DNA of 64,000 bases from Variovorax sp. PBL-E5. Its GTDB lineage: Bacteria > Pseudomonadota > Gammaproteobacteria > Burkholderiales > Burkholderiaceae_C. Below are positions 19,262-29,600 of this stretch, in pieces. Both the position numbers and the translations under genes were made by a program. The notes beneath the pieces were generated by a model that did not search any database, was not told the origin of the DNA, and saw nothing but the letters and a program-made list of their open reading frames with translations. The stretch's first letter is position 1, and each line of letters opens with the position of its first letter. The stretch spans positions 2,294,001 through 2,358,000 of the forward strand of contig NZ_LR594671.1 in assembly GCF_901827185.1 (NCBI RefSeq), read 5' to 3'.

Positions 19262-22200
19262 ATGAAGAAAAAACGCATCGCATGGACCGTGGCGGCCGTC
19301 CTGGTGACAGTCCGTGCGGAGGCTGCGATCTCGCAACTGCCCTTGGTGACGACGAACGTCACGGTGCCACCGAATCTGATGTTCACGCTGGACGATTCCG
19401 GATCGATGGACTTCGAATGCTTTCCGGATTCGATGTGCACCACGCCGGACGGCGTCGTGTACGCAGGCGTCGTTCCATGGGGCTTTGGCATTTTCAAGAA
19501 CGCGGTCATCACCTATGACGGCAGCAGCCTGCTGGCGCGGCAAGCCCGGTCGACCAGGAACCCGCTCTACTACAACCCGGCCGTGACGTACCGGCCATGG
19601 CTCAAGTCCGACGGCACGCGCTTTCCCACTTATCCCGCCAATGCCGCACCCGTGGACCCTCGGGCGCCCGCCACGACGGTCGACCTCACCGGGCTTCCGA
19701 AGCTGATGACTGCGCGATGGTGCTCCGACCTGGCGAACTGCGTCGACAGCGAGCGTTCCGCTCCCATCGCGCAGTACTACACCCTCAAGGCCGGCGCAAG
19801 CGGCGACCTGCTCAGCGACTACCGCCAGAACTTGATCACCAACCTTCCGGGGTGGCCACAAACCTTTCCCAAGAACCCGAATCGTGTGGATTGCGTGTCC
19901 CCGACGTTGTGCACCTACGCCGAGGAAATCCAGAACTTCACGAACTGGTTCGTCTATGCGCGTTCGCGCCTGCGGGTGGCCATCGGCGGGACGTCCGAAG
20001 CATTCGCCCTGGTGCCTCCGAGCTACCGTGTCGGCTACGGAACGATCAATGAAGTCCCCACGCTTGTCGATGGCGTCAACAACAACGCCGTTCGCATGGG
20101 AGTGCGCCCGTTCATCGGCACGCCCAAGGACAACTTCTATGCGCAGCTCCAGAGCGCGGGCACGCAACCGAACGGCACGCCGCTTCGCCGTGCGATGGAC
20201 GACGTCGGGCAGTACTTTTCGCGAACCGATGCCCAGTCGCCCTGGGCGAGCGATCCGTCCGTCGGAGAAAGCCCCGCGAACCATCTGAGTTGCCGGCGCG
20301 CCTACCACGTGTTGATGACCGACGGCTTGTGGAACAGCACCGCCGCCCAGACTGCCGGCGCCAACGCTGATGCGGACAACACGGTGGGCCCGCTGATCAC
20401 GAGTGCCGACGGCAAGACGAGCTACCAATACCATCCGGCGCCGCCTTACGCGGGTCCCGGCGAGTCTTCGCTTGCCGACGTGGCGATGTATTACTGGAAT
20501 CACGATCTGCGCCCTGACCTGCCGAACGACATGCCGGTGACCGGAAGCGACCCGGCTTTCTGGCAGCACATGGTCAACTACACCATTGCCTTCGGTGTGA
20601 ACGGCAAGCTGCGCAACCCCGAGGACTTGCCGGCCCTCCAGGCCGGGACCGCGAGTTGGGGCACCGTCGGCGACGACAGTTCGAAGGTGGACGATCTCTG
20701 GCACGCCGCCATCAACAGCCGGGGGATTGCCAGGAGCGCGTCCAGCATCACCGACTACACCGCGGCGCTGACTTCGATCATCCAGGACATCCAGACCCGT
20801 GACAGCAGCGAGGCCGGCGTGGCCTTATCGAGTCGAAGCTATTCCAGCTCGACGCTCGAATATGTTCCGAGCTATCGTGCGACCGACTGGAACGGCGACG
20901 TCCAGGCAGTGAAACTCACCGATGGCAGCAACGTCTGGCTGGCGTCGCAGCAGCTTCCCGCAGCGTCCGCCCGCAATATCTTCACCTTCACGAACACGGC
21001 GACCAAGGGCGTGCCCTTCACGCTCTCTGCGCTCGATGCGGCTGGCATGACCTCGCAGCTCGATGCGAGCAATGCGTCGGCGCTGATTCCCTACCTGCGC
21101 GGAGATCGCACGGGGGAGGGCACCACGTTCAGAAAGCGCACGGGCGCGATCGGGGACATCGTGAATTCCTCGCCGGCCCTGGTGAAGGATCTCTTCGACG
21201 GCCAGTACGACTTCCTTGCCACTTCGACGCCGGGGCAGTCCAGCTATCAGCGCTTCATCAACGCCAAGAAGTTTCGCGAGGCCCAACTGTTCGTCGGCGC
21301 CAACGACGGCATGCTCCATGCGTTCGATGCGACCGATGGCATCGAATCTTTCGCGTTCATGCCGCGTGCCGTGCTCGGCACCGTCAAGCAGCTGGCCGAT
21401 CCTGCCTACGCGCATCGCTTTTTCGTCGATGGGCCGCTGACCGAGACCGACGTCTACGATGGTTCGGCCTCCAAGTGGCGCAACCTCGTTCTCGGCGCAG
21501 GGGGAGCCGGCGCCAAGAACCTGTTCGCGATCAATGTGCCGGTTGCGGCCTTTCCCGCGAAAGGCGACCCGGTGCCGTTGACGCGCGCCCAATCCACACC
21601 CGGCGGCAGCGACATCCTGTGGGAGATCGATGCCACGAACCCGTCTTTTTCCGAACTCGGCTACGTGTTGCAAGCGCCGGCCGCCGGCATCCTGAAGGAT
21701 GGCCGCTGGGTCGTCGTGATCGGCAATGGCTATGAAAGCGCAACCGGCCGGGCGCAGCTGTACCTGATCGATGCCATCACCGGATCGCGCTTGGCGGTCC
21801 TGGACACGGGCGTCGGCTCGCTCGCGGCGCCCAACGGCCTGGGCGGCGTGACCCTCGTTCGCGACGGCACGCAGCGCGTCGTGGCCGCCTATGCCGGCGA
21901 CCTGGCGGGCAATCTGTGGAAGTTCGACCTGTCATCTCCCACGCCTTCCGAGTGGCGGGTGGCGTTCGGCGGACTGCCGTTCTTCAAGGCGGCGAACCGC
22001 CAGGGCCAGCCCGAGCCGATCACTGCCGCGCCAGCCTTCACGCGCCATCCGCTGGGCGGGACGATGCTTTTCGTCGGCACCGGCAAGCTCCAGGATGCGG
22101 GTGACCAGGACGTCCTGGCCGAGCGCAGCATCTACGGCGTATGGGACACGGTCGCCATCGGAACGCCTTCGAGCAATAGCGGCGACAGGATCACCGACAA

Positions 22201-22828
22201 CGCGAGTCTGGTGACGCAGACCCTCTCCAACCTGGCGGTCGGCGGCGCGACGGGGCGCTACTTCGCGATCAGCAACAACCCGGTCGACTATGGCTCCGGC
22301 GCCAATGCACAGAAACGCGGTTGGCAGGTCCATTTGACGATCGCCGCGGGGCTGCGGTCGATTTCTGCGCCGCAAGTCGATGGCGGCCGCGTGATCATCG
22401 ACACCATGGTCCCGGCCGCCACGGGGAACGGATGCGCGCCGGCATCTTTGGGGTCCTACACCTTTGTCGTGGATCCGTTCAGCGGGGCTCCGGGCCTCCC
22501 AGGACCGACCTTCGACACCAGCGGCGACGGCAAGCTCGACGGCGCGGACGACGCGACAGCCGCCGTGACGCTTTTCTCTACCACCGGCAAGCGAACGATC
22601 CTCCACTATTCAGGCTCGCTGATCGGCCTCGAAGGCGCGGGTACGGTTCGCTCCGAGGGCAATGGCTCGAGCAACGCAGGATCTGGCCGCAGCGGCTCGA
22701 GCAGCGCCGGGCCTGGCGGCAACGGCTCGAACACGGCCGGTCGCACGACCGAGGAGCAGAAGACCCAATTGCTCAAATCGCCCACCGGGCGGCAATGGCG
22801 GCAGATCATCACGCCGCCGTCGTATTGA
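19262..22828 (+). CDS. pilY1: Type IV pilus tip adhesin/biogenesis factor PilY1 (PilC family)
   Basis: 1188 residues. A cationic N-terminus and short hydrophobic segment form a Sec signal ending near RAEAA. An N-terminal part with LDDSGSMD (MIDAS-like DxSxS) and MTDGLWN is followed by the PilY1 beta-propeller domain, recognisable by FVGANDGMLHAFDATDG and VIGNGYESATG. An EF-hand-like calcium loop (DTSGDGKLDGADD) lies near the C-terminus. A Gly/Ser/Asn-rich repetitive stretch (22655-22745) then leads to the C-terminal tail. The ATG at 19262 follows GGGAGGAG and is preferred to the GTG at 19235. PilY1 opposes pilus retraction and acts as adhesin and mechanosensor. Confidence 0.93.
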   Translation: MKKKRIAWTVAAVLVTVRAEAAISQLPLVTTNVTVPPNLMFTLDDSGSMDFECFPDSMCTTPDGVVYAGVVPWGFGIFKNAVITYDGSSLLARQARSTRNPLYYNPAVTYRPWLKSDGTRFPTYPANAAPVDPRAPATTVDLTGLPKLMTARWCSDLANCVDSERSAPIAQYYTLKAGASGDLLSDYRQNLITNLPGWPQTFPKNPNRVDCVSPTLCTYAEEIQNFTNWFVYARSRLRVAIGGTSEAFALVPPSYRVGYGTINEVPTLVDGVNNNAVRMGVRPFIGTPKDNFYAQLQSAGTQPNGTPLRRAMDDVGQYFSRTDAQSPWASDPSVGESPANHLSCRRAYHVLMTDGLWNSTAAQTAGANADADNTVGPLITSADGKTSYQYHPAPPYAGPGESSLADVAMYYWNHDLRPDLPNDMPVTGSDPAFWQHMVNYTIAFGVNGKLRNPEDLPALQAGTASWGTVGDDSSKVDDLWHAAINSRGIARSASSITDYTAALTSIIQDIQTRDSSEAGVALSSRSYSSSTLEYVPSYRATDWNGDVQAVKLTDGSNVWLASQQLPAASARNIFTFTNTATKGVPFTLSALDAAGMTSQLDASNASALIPYLRGDRTGEGTTFRKRTGAIGDIVNSSPALVKDLFDGQYDFLATSTPGQSSYQRFINAKKFREAQLFVGANDGMLHAFDATDGIESFAFMPRAVLGTVKQLADPAYAHRFFVDGPLTETDVYDGSASKWRNLVLGAGGAGAKNLFAINVPVAAFPAKGDPVPLTRAQSTPGGSDILWEIDATNPSFSELGYVLQAPAAGILKDGRWVVVIGNGYESATGRAQLYLIDAITGSRLAVLDTGVGSLAAPNGLGGVTLVRDGTQRVVAAYAGDLAGNLWKFDLSSPTPSEWRVAFGGLPFFKAANRQGQPEPITAAPAFTRHPLGGTMLFVGTGKLQDAGDQDVLAERSIYGVWDTVAIGTPSSNSGDRITDNASLVTQTLSNLAVGGATGRYFAISNNPVDYGSGANAQKRGWQVHLTIAAGLRSISAPQVDGGRVIIDTMVPAATGNGCAPASLGSYTFVVDPFSGAPGLPGPTFDTSGDGKLDGADDATAAVTLFSTTGKRTILHYSGSLIGLEGAGTVRSEGNGSSNAGSGRSGSSSAGPGGNGSNTAGRTTEEQKTQLLKSPTGRQWRQIITPPSY

Positions 22829-22843
22829 AGACGAGGCCGCACG

Positions 22844-23305
22844 ATGAAAACGTCTTTCGCGTCCCGGCACCGCGCGCTCGGCTTCACCCTGATCGAAGTC
22901 ATGATCGTGGTCGCCATCGTGGCCATCCTCGCATCGATCGCACTGCCGAGCTACCTCGAGTCCATACGCAAATCGAGGCGTGCGGAAGCTCGGGCGCAGT
23001 TGATGGAAGCCATGCAGTACATGCAGCGCTTCTACAGTCAGAATGACAATTTCAAGAGGGCCGTCGGTACGGAAGCCGACATGGTGCTGCCTGATGCCCT
23101 GATGGTCGTGCCCAGGCAAGGTGCGCAGACTTACACGATCGACTTCGTGACAGGCACTTTGCAGCCCGGTTCGTTCACGCTTGCGGCCATTCCTGCCGGC
23201 GCGATGAAGGGCGACCGCTGCGGCACCTTGCAAATCAACAGCGCCGGGCGCCGGACCATCGTCGACGCAAGGCCTGGCGTGACGGCCGACGACTGCTGGC
23301 GCTGA
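22844..23305 (+). CDS. pilE: Type IV pilin PilE-like minor pilin
   Basis: 153 residues. The prepilin site is ALGFTLIEVMIVVAIVAILA, with cleavage after Gly13, Phe at +1 and Glu at +5. The sequence continues SIALPSYLESIRKSRRAEAR, typical of PilE following PilY1. The C-terminal Cys pair (DRCGTLQ, DDCWR) forms the D-region disulfide. It probably caps the minor-pilin operon rather than being the major pilin. It ends flush against nrdR on the opposite strand. Confidence 0.9.
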   Translation: MKTSFASRHRALGFTLIEVMIVVAIVAILASIALPSYLESIRKSRRAEARAQLMEAMQYMQRFYSQNDNFKRAVGTEADMVLPDALMVVPRQGAQTYTIDFVTGTLQPGSFTLAAIPAGAMKGDRCGTLQINSAGRRTIVDARPGVTADDCWR

Positions 23306-23749
23306 TCAGATATCCCTGAGCAGTTGCCGGAACTCGTCCACGTCCTCGAAGCTGCGATACACGGATGCGAAGCGCACGTAGGCCACCTTGTCCATGCGCT
23401 TGAGTTCGCGCATGACAAGTTCGCCGACCTTGGTGGACTCGATTTCGCGCAGGCCGCTCGCCAGCAGCTTCTGTTCGATCCGCAGCAGCGCGATGTCGAT
23501 CTGCTCGATGGTCACCGGTCGCTTGCGCAGCGCCAGCATCATCGATGCGCGCACCTTGCCCGTGTCGAAATCGGCACGGCTGCCGTCCTTCTTGACCACG
23601 ACGGGGAAGTTCACGTCGGGCCGCTCGTAGGTTGTAAAGCGCTTGTCGCAGGCACCGCACTGCCGCCGGCGCCGCACGAAGTCGCCATCTTCCGAGACGC
23701 GGGTCTCGACGACCTGCGTTTCGAGGTGACCGCAAAAAGGGCATTTCAT
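23306..23749 (-). CDS. nrdR: Transcriptional repressor NrdR
   Basis: 147 residues. The zinc ribbon cysteines are at residues 3, 6, 31 and 34 ([18 protein letters not shown]), followed by an ATP-cone domain from about residue 49. NrdR senses ATP/dATP and represses ribonucleotide reductase genes at NrdR boxes. It follows glyA by 15 bp on the same strand, a pairing widely conserved in Proteobacteria. Confidence 0.97.
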   Translation of the reverse strand: MKCPFCGHLETQVVETRVSEDGDFVRRRRQCGACDKRFTTYERPDVNFPVVVKKDGSRADFDTGKVRASMMLALRKRPVTIEQIDIALLRIEQKLLASGLREIESTKVGELVMRELKRMDKVAYVRFASVYRSFEDVDEFRQLLRDI

Positions 23750-23764
23750 GCGGCCGTCGCCAAA

Positions 23765-25009
23765 TCAGAAGTAGACGGGGAAGCGGCTCGTCAATGCGTG
23801 GACCTTGTCGCGCACGCCGGCGATGTTGGCTGCGTCGCGCGGGTTCTCCAGCACATCGGCGATCAGGTTCGCGGTGGCGCGCGCCTCTTCGTCCTTGAAG
23901 CCGCGGGTCGTCATCGCCGGGGTGCCGATGCGCACGCCGCTGGTGACCATCGGCTTTTCCGGATCGTTCGGGATCGCGTTCTTGTTGATCGTCATGTGGG
24001 CGCTGCCCAGTACGGCTTCGGCCTCCTTGCCGGTGATGCCCTTGGCGCGCAGGTCGACCAGCATGACATGGCTCTCGGTGCGGCCGCTCACGATGCGCAG
24101 GCCGCGTTCGGTGAGCGTCTCGGCGACGATCCGGGCGTTCTTGACCACCTGCTGCTGGTAGGCCTTGAATTCCGGCGAGAGCGCTTCCTTGAAGGCCACG
24201 GCCTTGGCCGCGATCACGTGCATCAGAGGGCCGCCTTGCAGGCCGGGGAAGATGGCGCTGTTGATCGCCTTCTCGTGTTGCGACTTCATCAGGATGATGC
24301 CCCCGCGCGGACCGCGCAGGCTCTTGTGGGTGGTCGAGGTCACCACGTCCGCATGCGGCACCGGATTGGGATATTCGCCCGCTGCGACCAGGCCTGCGTA
24401 GTGCGCGATGTCGACCATGAAGATCGCGCCGACGTCCCTGGCCACCTTGGCGAAGCGTTCGAAATCGATGCGCAGCGAATAGGCCGAGGCGCCCGCGATG
24501 ATCAGCTTGGGCATGGCGTCACGGGCTTTGCGCTCCATCGCGTCGTAGTCGATCTCTTCCTTGGCGTCGAGACCATAGCTCACGACGTTGAACCATTTGC
24601 CGCTCATGTTGAGCGGCATGCCGTGCGTCAGGTGACCGCCCTCGGCCAGGCTCATGCCCATGATGGTGTCGCCGGGCTTCAGGAAGGCCAGCATCACGGC
24701 CTCGTTGGCCGAGGCGCCGCAATGCGCCTGGACGTTGGCGGCCTCGGCGCCGAACAGCTGCTTGACGCGGTCGATGGCCAACTGTTCGGCCACGTCGACG
24801 TGCTCGCAGCCGCCGTAGTAGCGCTTGCCCGGGTAGCCCTCGGCGTATTTGTTGGTGAGCTGGGAGCCCTGTGCGGCCATCACCGCCGGCGATGCGTAGT
24901 TTTCGCTCGCGATCAGCTCGATATGGTGTTCCTGCCTGGCGTTTTCGGCCTGGATGGCAGCCCAGATTTCGGGGTCGGTCTGTTCGACCAGGATGTTGCG
25001 GTTGTACAT
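23765..25009 (-). CDS. glyA: Serine hydroxymethyltransferase
   Basis: 414 residues, the normal bacterial size. The PLP lysine lies in [16 protein letters not shown]; other family blocks are [28 protein letters not shown] and [13 protein letters not shown]. It interconverts serine and glycine, charging tetrahydrofolate with one-carbon units. The ATG at 25009 is preceded by AAAGGA. The 5' leader contains a ZTP-type riboswitch (25055-25176), tying expression to folate sufficiency. Confidence 0.98.
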   Translation of the reverse strand: MYNRNILVEQTDPEIWAAIQAENARQEHHIELIASENYASPAVMAAQGSQLTNKYAEGYPGKRYYGGCEHVDVAEQLAIDRVKQLFGAEAANVQAHCGASANEAVMLAFLKPGDTIMGMSLAEGGHLTHGMPLNMSGKWFNVVSYGLDAKEEIDYDAMERKARDAMPKLIIAGASAYSLRIDFERFAKVARDVGAIFMVDIAHYAGLVAAGEYPNPVPHADVVTSTTHKSLRGPRGGIILMKSQHEKAINSAIFPGLQGGPLMHVIAAKAVAFKEALSPEFKAYQQQVVKNARIVAETLTERGLRIVSGRTESHVMLVDLRAKGITGKEAEAVLGSAHMTINKNAIPNDPEKPMVTSGVRIGTPAMTTRGFKDEEARATANLIADVLENPRDAANIAGVRDKVHALTSRFPVYF

Positions 25010-25054
25010 GGCAGTCCTTTGAGACGATGGTCCTTGTTCTTCAACCAAACAAGG

Positions 25055-25176
25055 GCTGCCCAGGCGAACGGCGGAACGCCTGCGCGGGATCGCGGGCGGC
25101 ACGCTTCCCAGTGGTAGTCCACGTCAGCGCAATGCACCTGAAGAGGGTTGCGCCTATCGCCAGTCGCGTGCCGGCC
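25055..25176 (-). promoter_or_regulatory. ZTP riboswitch (pfl motif) in the glyA leader
   Basis: On the minus strand, about 50-170 nt before the glyA ATG, the conserved blocks of the pfl/ZTP aptamer appear in order: GCGACTGGCGATA (25167-25155), the P3-like hairpin GTGGACTACCAC (25122-25111) followed directly by TGGGAAGCG and GCCG, and the invariant 3' pseudoknot strand CGCCTGGGCA (25066-25057). This class binds the purine intermediates ZMP/ZTP, which build up when 10-formyl-THF is short, and it is known upstream of glyA. Downstream, CCTTGTT/AACAAGG (25054-25032) forms a hairpin without a U-tract, so control may be at translation initiation. A TACACT -10 candidate lies just upstream at 25183-25178. 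Confidence 0.85.
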
Positions 25177-25215
25177 GAGTGTAGCTGACGACAGTGGCCG
25201 CCGTCCCGAAAAGGC

Positions 25216-26055
25216 CTACAGATTCGACAGCAGCGCCACGTTCTGAGTGTTATTCGTCTCCGGCTTGGCGGGCGCCACCACCGGGAGCGGCTGCGTGCGC
25301 ATGGCCGGCGGCGTCGGCACCGTCGAAGGCGCGCGGCCGTTGACGACCTGGCGCAGGCGCTCCTGCTCGGCGAGCACTTTGCCCGCATAGCCGCCGTCGT
25401 CCGTGAGGTTGGCGGCGCCGACGTAATACTTGAGACCCCCCTCGAGAGAGCCGGCGCGCGCGATGCATTCCTGCAGCACCTTGACCCCGACACGCATGTT
25501 GGTGACGGGATCGAAGGCGGTGAGCGTGCCGCCGGCACTTTCGTACTTGTCGCCGTGCACGCGGGTCATGACCTGCATCAGGCCCTGGGCCCCGACCTGG
25601 CTCTGTGCGAACGGATTGAAGCTGGATTCGACTGCCATGATGGCGAGGATCACCGTCGGATCGAGCTTCGTGCGCTTGCCGAGATCGAACGCCTCGGCCA
25701 CCAGCACGCTCAGCGGTTCCACGGCCACCCGGTATTTCTTGCTCAGCCAATAGGCGACTGCGGCTTGCTGCCGGGGCAGGTCCAGCGGGCTGGCTGCCGT
25801 GGTCCGTTCGATGGCGGTGGGTTCGAGTTCGAGGGCGCTCGCCTCGGGTGCCGGCTTGCGAGACTGGAGCCAGCCCATCAATTGATCTTCGCTCGATTGA
25901 CGCAGGTCGGGCCGCGCGACGAGCGCCAGGGCGGCGAACACGATCGCCAGGCCGACCAGGGCAAACCCGTTGTGGGTGATTTCAAAAAAGCCGTCAGCCA
26001 CATCGGACGCAAAGGTCCGGAGCCCGCGGGCCATGGCTGCAAACGCCTGTTTCAT
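25216..26055 (-). CDS. Membrane-anchored lytic transglycosylase (SLT domain)
   Basis: 279 residues. One transmembrane segment (about residues 30-47) anchors the protein, and an SLT goose-lysozyme-like domain follows at about 125-235. The catalytic Glu143 lies in AIMAVESSFNPFA and the next motif is GAQGLMQVM. The last 40 residues are Pro-rich. It cleaves peptidoglycan with 1,6-anhydro product formation in the periplasm. GGAAGAG precedes the ATG. The gene is upstream of glyA on the same strand but separated from it by the riboswitch leader. Confidence 0.9.
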   Translation of the reverse strand: MKQAFAAMARGLRTFASDVADGFFEITHNGFALVGLAIVFAALALVARPDLRQSSEDQLMGWLQSRKPAPEASALELEPTAIERTTAASPLDLPRQQAAVAYWLSKKYRVAVEPLSVLVAEAFDLGKRTKLDPTVILAIMAVESSFNPFAQSQVGAQGLMQVMTRVHGDKYESAGGTLTAFDPVTNMRVGVKVLQECIARAGSLEGGLKYYVGAANLTDDGGYAGKVLAEQERLRQVVNGRAPSTVPTPPAMRTQPLPVVAPAKPETNNTQNVALLSNL

Positions 26056-26404
26056 CGCTCTTCCTTTCTGTGCGGCACCCAGTCACAAGGCCCGACGGGC
26101 GATGCTCAGAGGCGGCGGCGCTTGGATTGGTACGAATCAGGCCCCGCGCGGAAAGAAGGAGGAAATTTGGCGCGGCCGCCTGATCAAGCCGGTGGAATTC
26201 GGCAGCGGATTCGGTGAGGCCCGGCTGCGTCGGCAGCTGGGGCAAGGGGCATTCTAGAAGTGGCCAAATACCCGGTCAAGAATAACAAATAGACTTCTTA
26301 TTCTATTTAACGGTAAGAAAATGTGAGTAATCTTCGCGTGAATCGATCATCGAGGTTTCATTGAAAACGTCATTTGCAATTCGGTCCGTGTCCGCCTACC
26401 CTCA
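26056..26404. other. Intergenic region with an AT-rich segment, no gene seen
   Basis: About 350 bp without a supported protein gene. The stretch 26275-26345 is strikingly AT-rich for this genome and may carry promoters for the transglycosylase (minus strand) or the RNA downstream. Short open frames here lack ribosome sites and family similarity. Confidence 0.5.
26374..26402 (+). promoter_or_regulatory. candidate sigma-70 promoter for the structured RNA
   Basis: TTGCAA (26374-26379) and TACCCT (26397-26402) are separated by exactly 17 bp. Both boxes deviate from consensus, but the expected start, about 26409, coincides with the first of five consecutive hairpins that end in an intrinsic terminator. 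Confidence 0.4.
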
Positions 26405-26615
26405 AGAAGCCTGAGCTTCAGGCGTTAACCAAGGTCCGGCAGCCCGAGGAGAAATCCAAGGGTTCAGCGGCCGAGGCCCCATGGTGGCAATCTCTTGCTG
26501 CCAGCATGGCCGGAACGATTGAACTTCCGGTCGAGCGAAAAGATGGCATGGGCGTTTCACCCGCCATCGAGCCCGGAGACTGGACTTCGCGTCGAGACTC
26601 CGGGCTTTCTTGTTT
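26405..26615 (+). ncRNA. Candidate structured small RNA or attenuated leader, family unassigned
   Basis: About 200 nt with dense secondary structure. There are five consecutive hairpins: GCCTGA/TCAGGC (26409-26423); CCATG-G-TGGCA/TGCCA-G-CATGG (26479-26509); CCGGAA/TTCCGG (26510-26530); GATGGC/GCCATC (26542-26568); and the terminator (26570-26606). A promoter with 17-bp spacing lies just upstream, and no reading frame fits. It matches none of the RNA classes I can recall: tmRNA, RNase P and SRP signatures are absent, and a 6S fold fails because the 5' half does not pair. It could be a trans-acting RNA or the regulated leader of the DUF748 gene 40 nt downstream. Confidence 0.4.
26570..26615 (+). 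terminator. Intrinsic terminator
   Basis: AGCCCGGAG (26570-26578) pairs perfectly with CTCCGGGCT (26598-26606) and is followed by TTTCTTGTTT. It lies about 40 bp upstream of the DUF748 start, so it ends a transcript arising in the gene-less region, not a protein gene. Confidence 0.7.
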
Positions 26616-26653
26616 GTGGGAAGCCGGCAGAGTTTGGGGCACACTTGGCGTTG

Positions 26654-29600
26654 ATGAACGCTGCTTCGCTGACAAAGAACAAATGGGTGCGCCGCGGGGT
26701 CTTCGCGCTGCTGATACTGTTGGCCTTCTGGGTCCTCACGTGGCTGGCGGTGCCGCCGATTGCCAAGAGCCAGATCCAGAAGATCGCCAGCGAGAAACTG
26801 GGTCGCCAGGTCACGGTCGGCAAGATCGATTTCAAACCCTGGACGCTCGAGCTGACCCTGAACGACCTGCGTATCGCCAAGGCCGATGCGAGCGGGCCGC
26901 AGGTGGCGATCTCGCGCATCTACGTCGACGCCGAGTTGCAATCGATCCTGCGGCTTGCGCCTGTCATCGACGCGGTCACGGTCCAGTCGCCAGCCATCCT
27001 GCTGACGCACCTGGCGGACGGCAAATACGACATCGACGACATCCTGGCCAAGCTCTCCTCGACGCCGGATGCGCCCAAGAGCAGCGAACCCGCGCGCTTC
27101 GCGATCTACAACATCACCATTGCCGGCGGGTCGGTCGATTTCGACGACCAGACCGTCAAGCGCAAGCATGAATTGCGCGATTTCGTTCTCAATGTGCCGT
27201 TCCTCAGCAACCTGCCGTCGAAACGCGATATCAAGACCGAGCCCAAGCTCGCCTTCGTTCTCAACGGCAGCAAGTTCGACTCGGCGGCGCTCACGACGCC
27301 TTTCGCCGACAACCGCAAGACCGATGCCCAGCTGAACTTCAAGGGCCTCGACCTGATACCCTACCTCGGTTACATCCCGGGCGGTCTGCCGGTGGCGCTG
27401 CAGGCCGGCACGCTGGATGCAGATCTCAAGATCGATTTCGAGCGCGCCGCTACAGGCGGCCTGCGGATCACCGGCATGGTCGAGGCGCACGGCATCAAGC
27501 TGGCGGACTCAAGGAAGCGCGATCTGCTCGGCTTCGAGTCGCTCAAGATCACGCTGGCCGACGTGCGGCCCCTGGACGGTGTCGTTCACCTGGGTGAGGT
27601 GGCACTGGCTGCGCCGCACCTGGTGGTGGCACGCGATGCGCAGGGGCAACTGAACCTGCTCGCCACCGATCCGGCCACGGGCGTGACGGAGAAGGTGGCC
27701 GCGCCCGCGACGCCGGCCAGCGCAGCGGCACCCAAGGCGATTCCACAGCCGGGCCTGCACGTGCAGGTCGACAAGGTGGCCTTGAGCCGCGGCGAAATCG
27801 GCTGGCGCGATCAAACCACCCAGCCGGCCGCGGCCATCGATGTCAAGCAACTCGATGTCGAAGCCAGCGCGGTGACCTGGCCGATGACCAAGCCCGCGCT
27901 ATTCAGCGGTTCGACCTCCGTCGGCGGCGCGGCGGTCAAGTTCAGCGGCGAGGCGACCGACAAGGTGGCCAACGTCCAGACAGAGGTCGATGCGTTGCCG
28001 TTGTCGCTTGCCGCGCCGTATCTCGCTCAAAGCCTCGAGCCGACCCTCGACGGCAAGCTCAGCGGACAGATCGACATCGCATGGGCCCAGCCCAAGCTCA
28101 AGTTCAAGGCGCGCCGCGTCGCGGCCGACGGACTGGCGTTGACGCAGGCCAAGACCGCACTGGCGAGCGTCGGGCGATTCGAACTTGTCGATGCCGAAGT
28201 CGACATGACCCAGCACACGCTGGCCATCGCATCCTTCACGGCCACCAATCCCAAGGTCCGCGTCGAGCGGGACAACCAGAAGCGCTGGATGTTCGAACGC
28301 TGGCTGAAGGCGCCACCCGGCGGCAGCCAGAGTGGCACGGCCGATGCCAAGGTGGCAGCGCCGAAGAATGCCAAGGCGGCCGAAGCCGCAGTGGCCTCGG
28401 GCGCCAACACCAAGCCCTGGGCGCTCTCGATCGGCACCGTGGCGGTCGACAACGGCGCGCTCTCCTATTCGGACCAGGCTAGCGCCACGCCGGTGGCCTT
28501 CGAGATCAGCGCGCTGAAGCTCCAGGCGCAGAAGATCGCACCCGACAGCAGCGCCGCATCTCCGCTGCAGCTGTCGGGACGCATCGCCGCCGGCCGCGCG
28601 GAAGCGGGGCGTTTCGACTATAAGGGCACGGTCGCGCTCAAGCCGATCTCGGCCGAAGGCCGCCTCGAAGCGGTCTCCATTCCGGCCCATGTCTTCAAGG
28701 CCTACTACGCGGATGCGCTGAACATCGACGTCCGCCGTGCGTTCGCGAGCTACCGCGGGACCGTGAAGTACGCGGCAGTGCCTGCAGGCATGAACCTGAA
28801 GCTGGCGGGTGACACTTCCCTGGAGGATTTCCGCGCCAACAGCGCGACGCTCACCCAGTCGCCCGGTGCCACGCGCAACAACCAGTTGCTGAGCTGGAAA
28901 ACGCTGAATCTGCGCGGCCTGCAGGTGAGCATGGTGCCGAGCGCCCCGTTGAGCGTGGACGTGCGCGAAACCACATTGACCGACTTCTTCGCGCGCGTCA
29001 TCGTCGATCCCACCGGCCGTCTCAATCTGCAGGACTTGACCAAGAAGCCGGGCCAGCCGGCCCTCGCGGCCGCCAGCCCCGCGGCAGGCGAGGCCACCAC
29101 GCAGCGCAGCCTCGGCGGCACCCGCACGACGGCCGTGGCGCGACCCACCCCCAAGACCGGTGGTGCGCCGGTGCCGGCCGAATTGATGGTGGGAGGCGCA
29201 CCCGAGCCCGCTCCACCAGCTTCGCCGCCCGTGGCCACCGCCGCAGTCACCGACAGCGCGAGCGGCCCCGCGCCGGTCATCCATTTCGGTCCGATGAACC
29301 TGGTCAACGGGCGGATCGACTTCACCGACCTGTTCGTCAAGCCCAACTATTCGGCCGATCTCACCGAGCTGACCGGCAAGCTGAGTGCGTTTTCGTCCAA
29401 GCCGCAGGGCGACAAGCCCGCGCTGGCCGATCTCGAATTGCGGGGCAAGGCACAGCAGACCGCATCGCTCGAAATCACCGGCAAGCTCAATCCGCTCGCG
29501 AAACCGCTGGAACTCGACATCACGGCCAAGATGCGGGACCTCGACCTGCCGCCGCTGTCGCCGTACTCGGTGCGCTATGCGGGCCACGGCATCGAGCGCG

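Noticed and set aside
26275..26480. 6S RNA or other classical housekeeping RNA
   Set aside because: Short matches to 6S-like segments (CGGTCCG, CCAAGGGTTC) were seen, but the AT-rich 5' half cannot pair with the 3' half, and tmRNA, RNase P and SRP signatures are absent.
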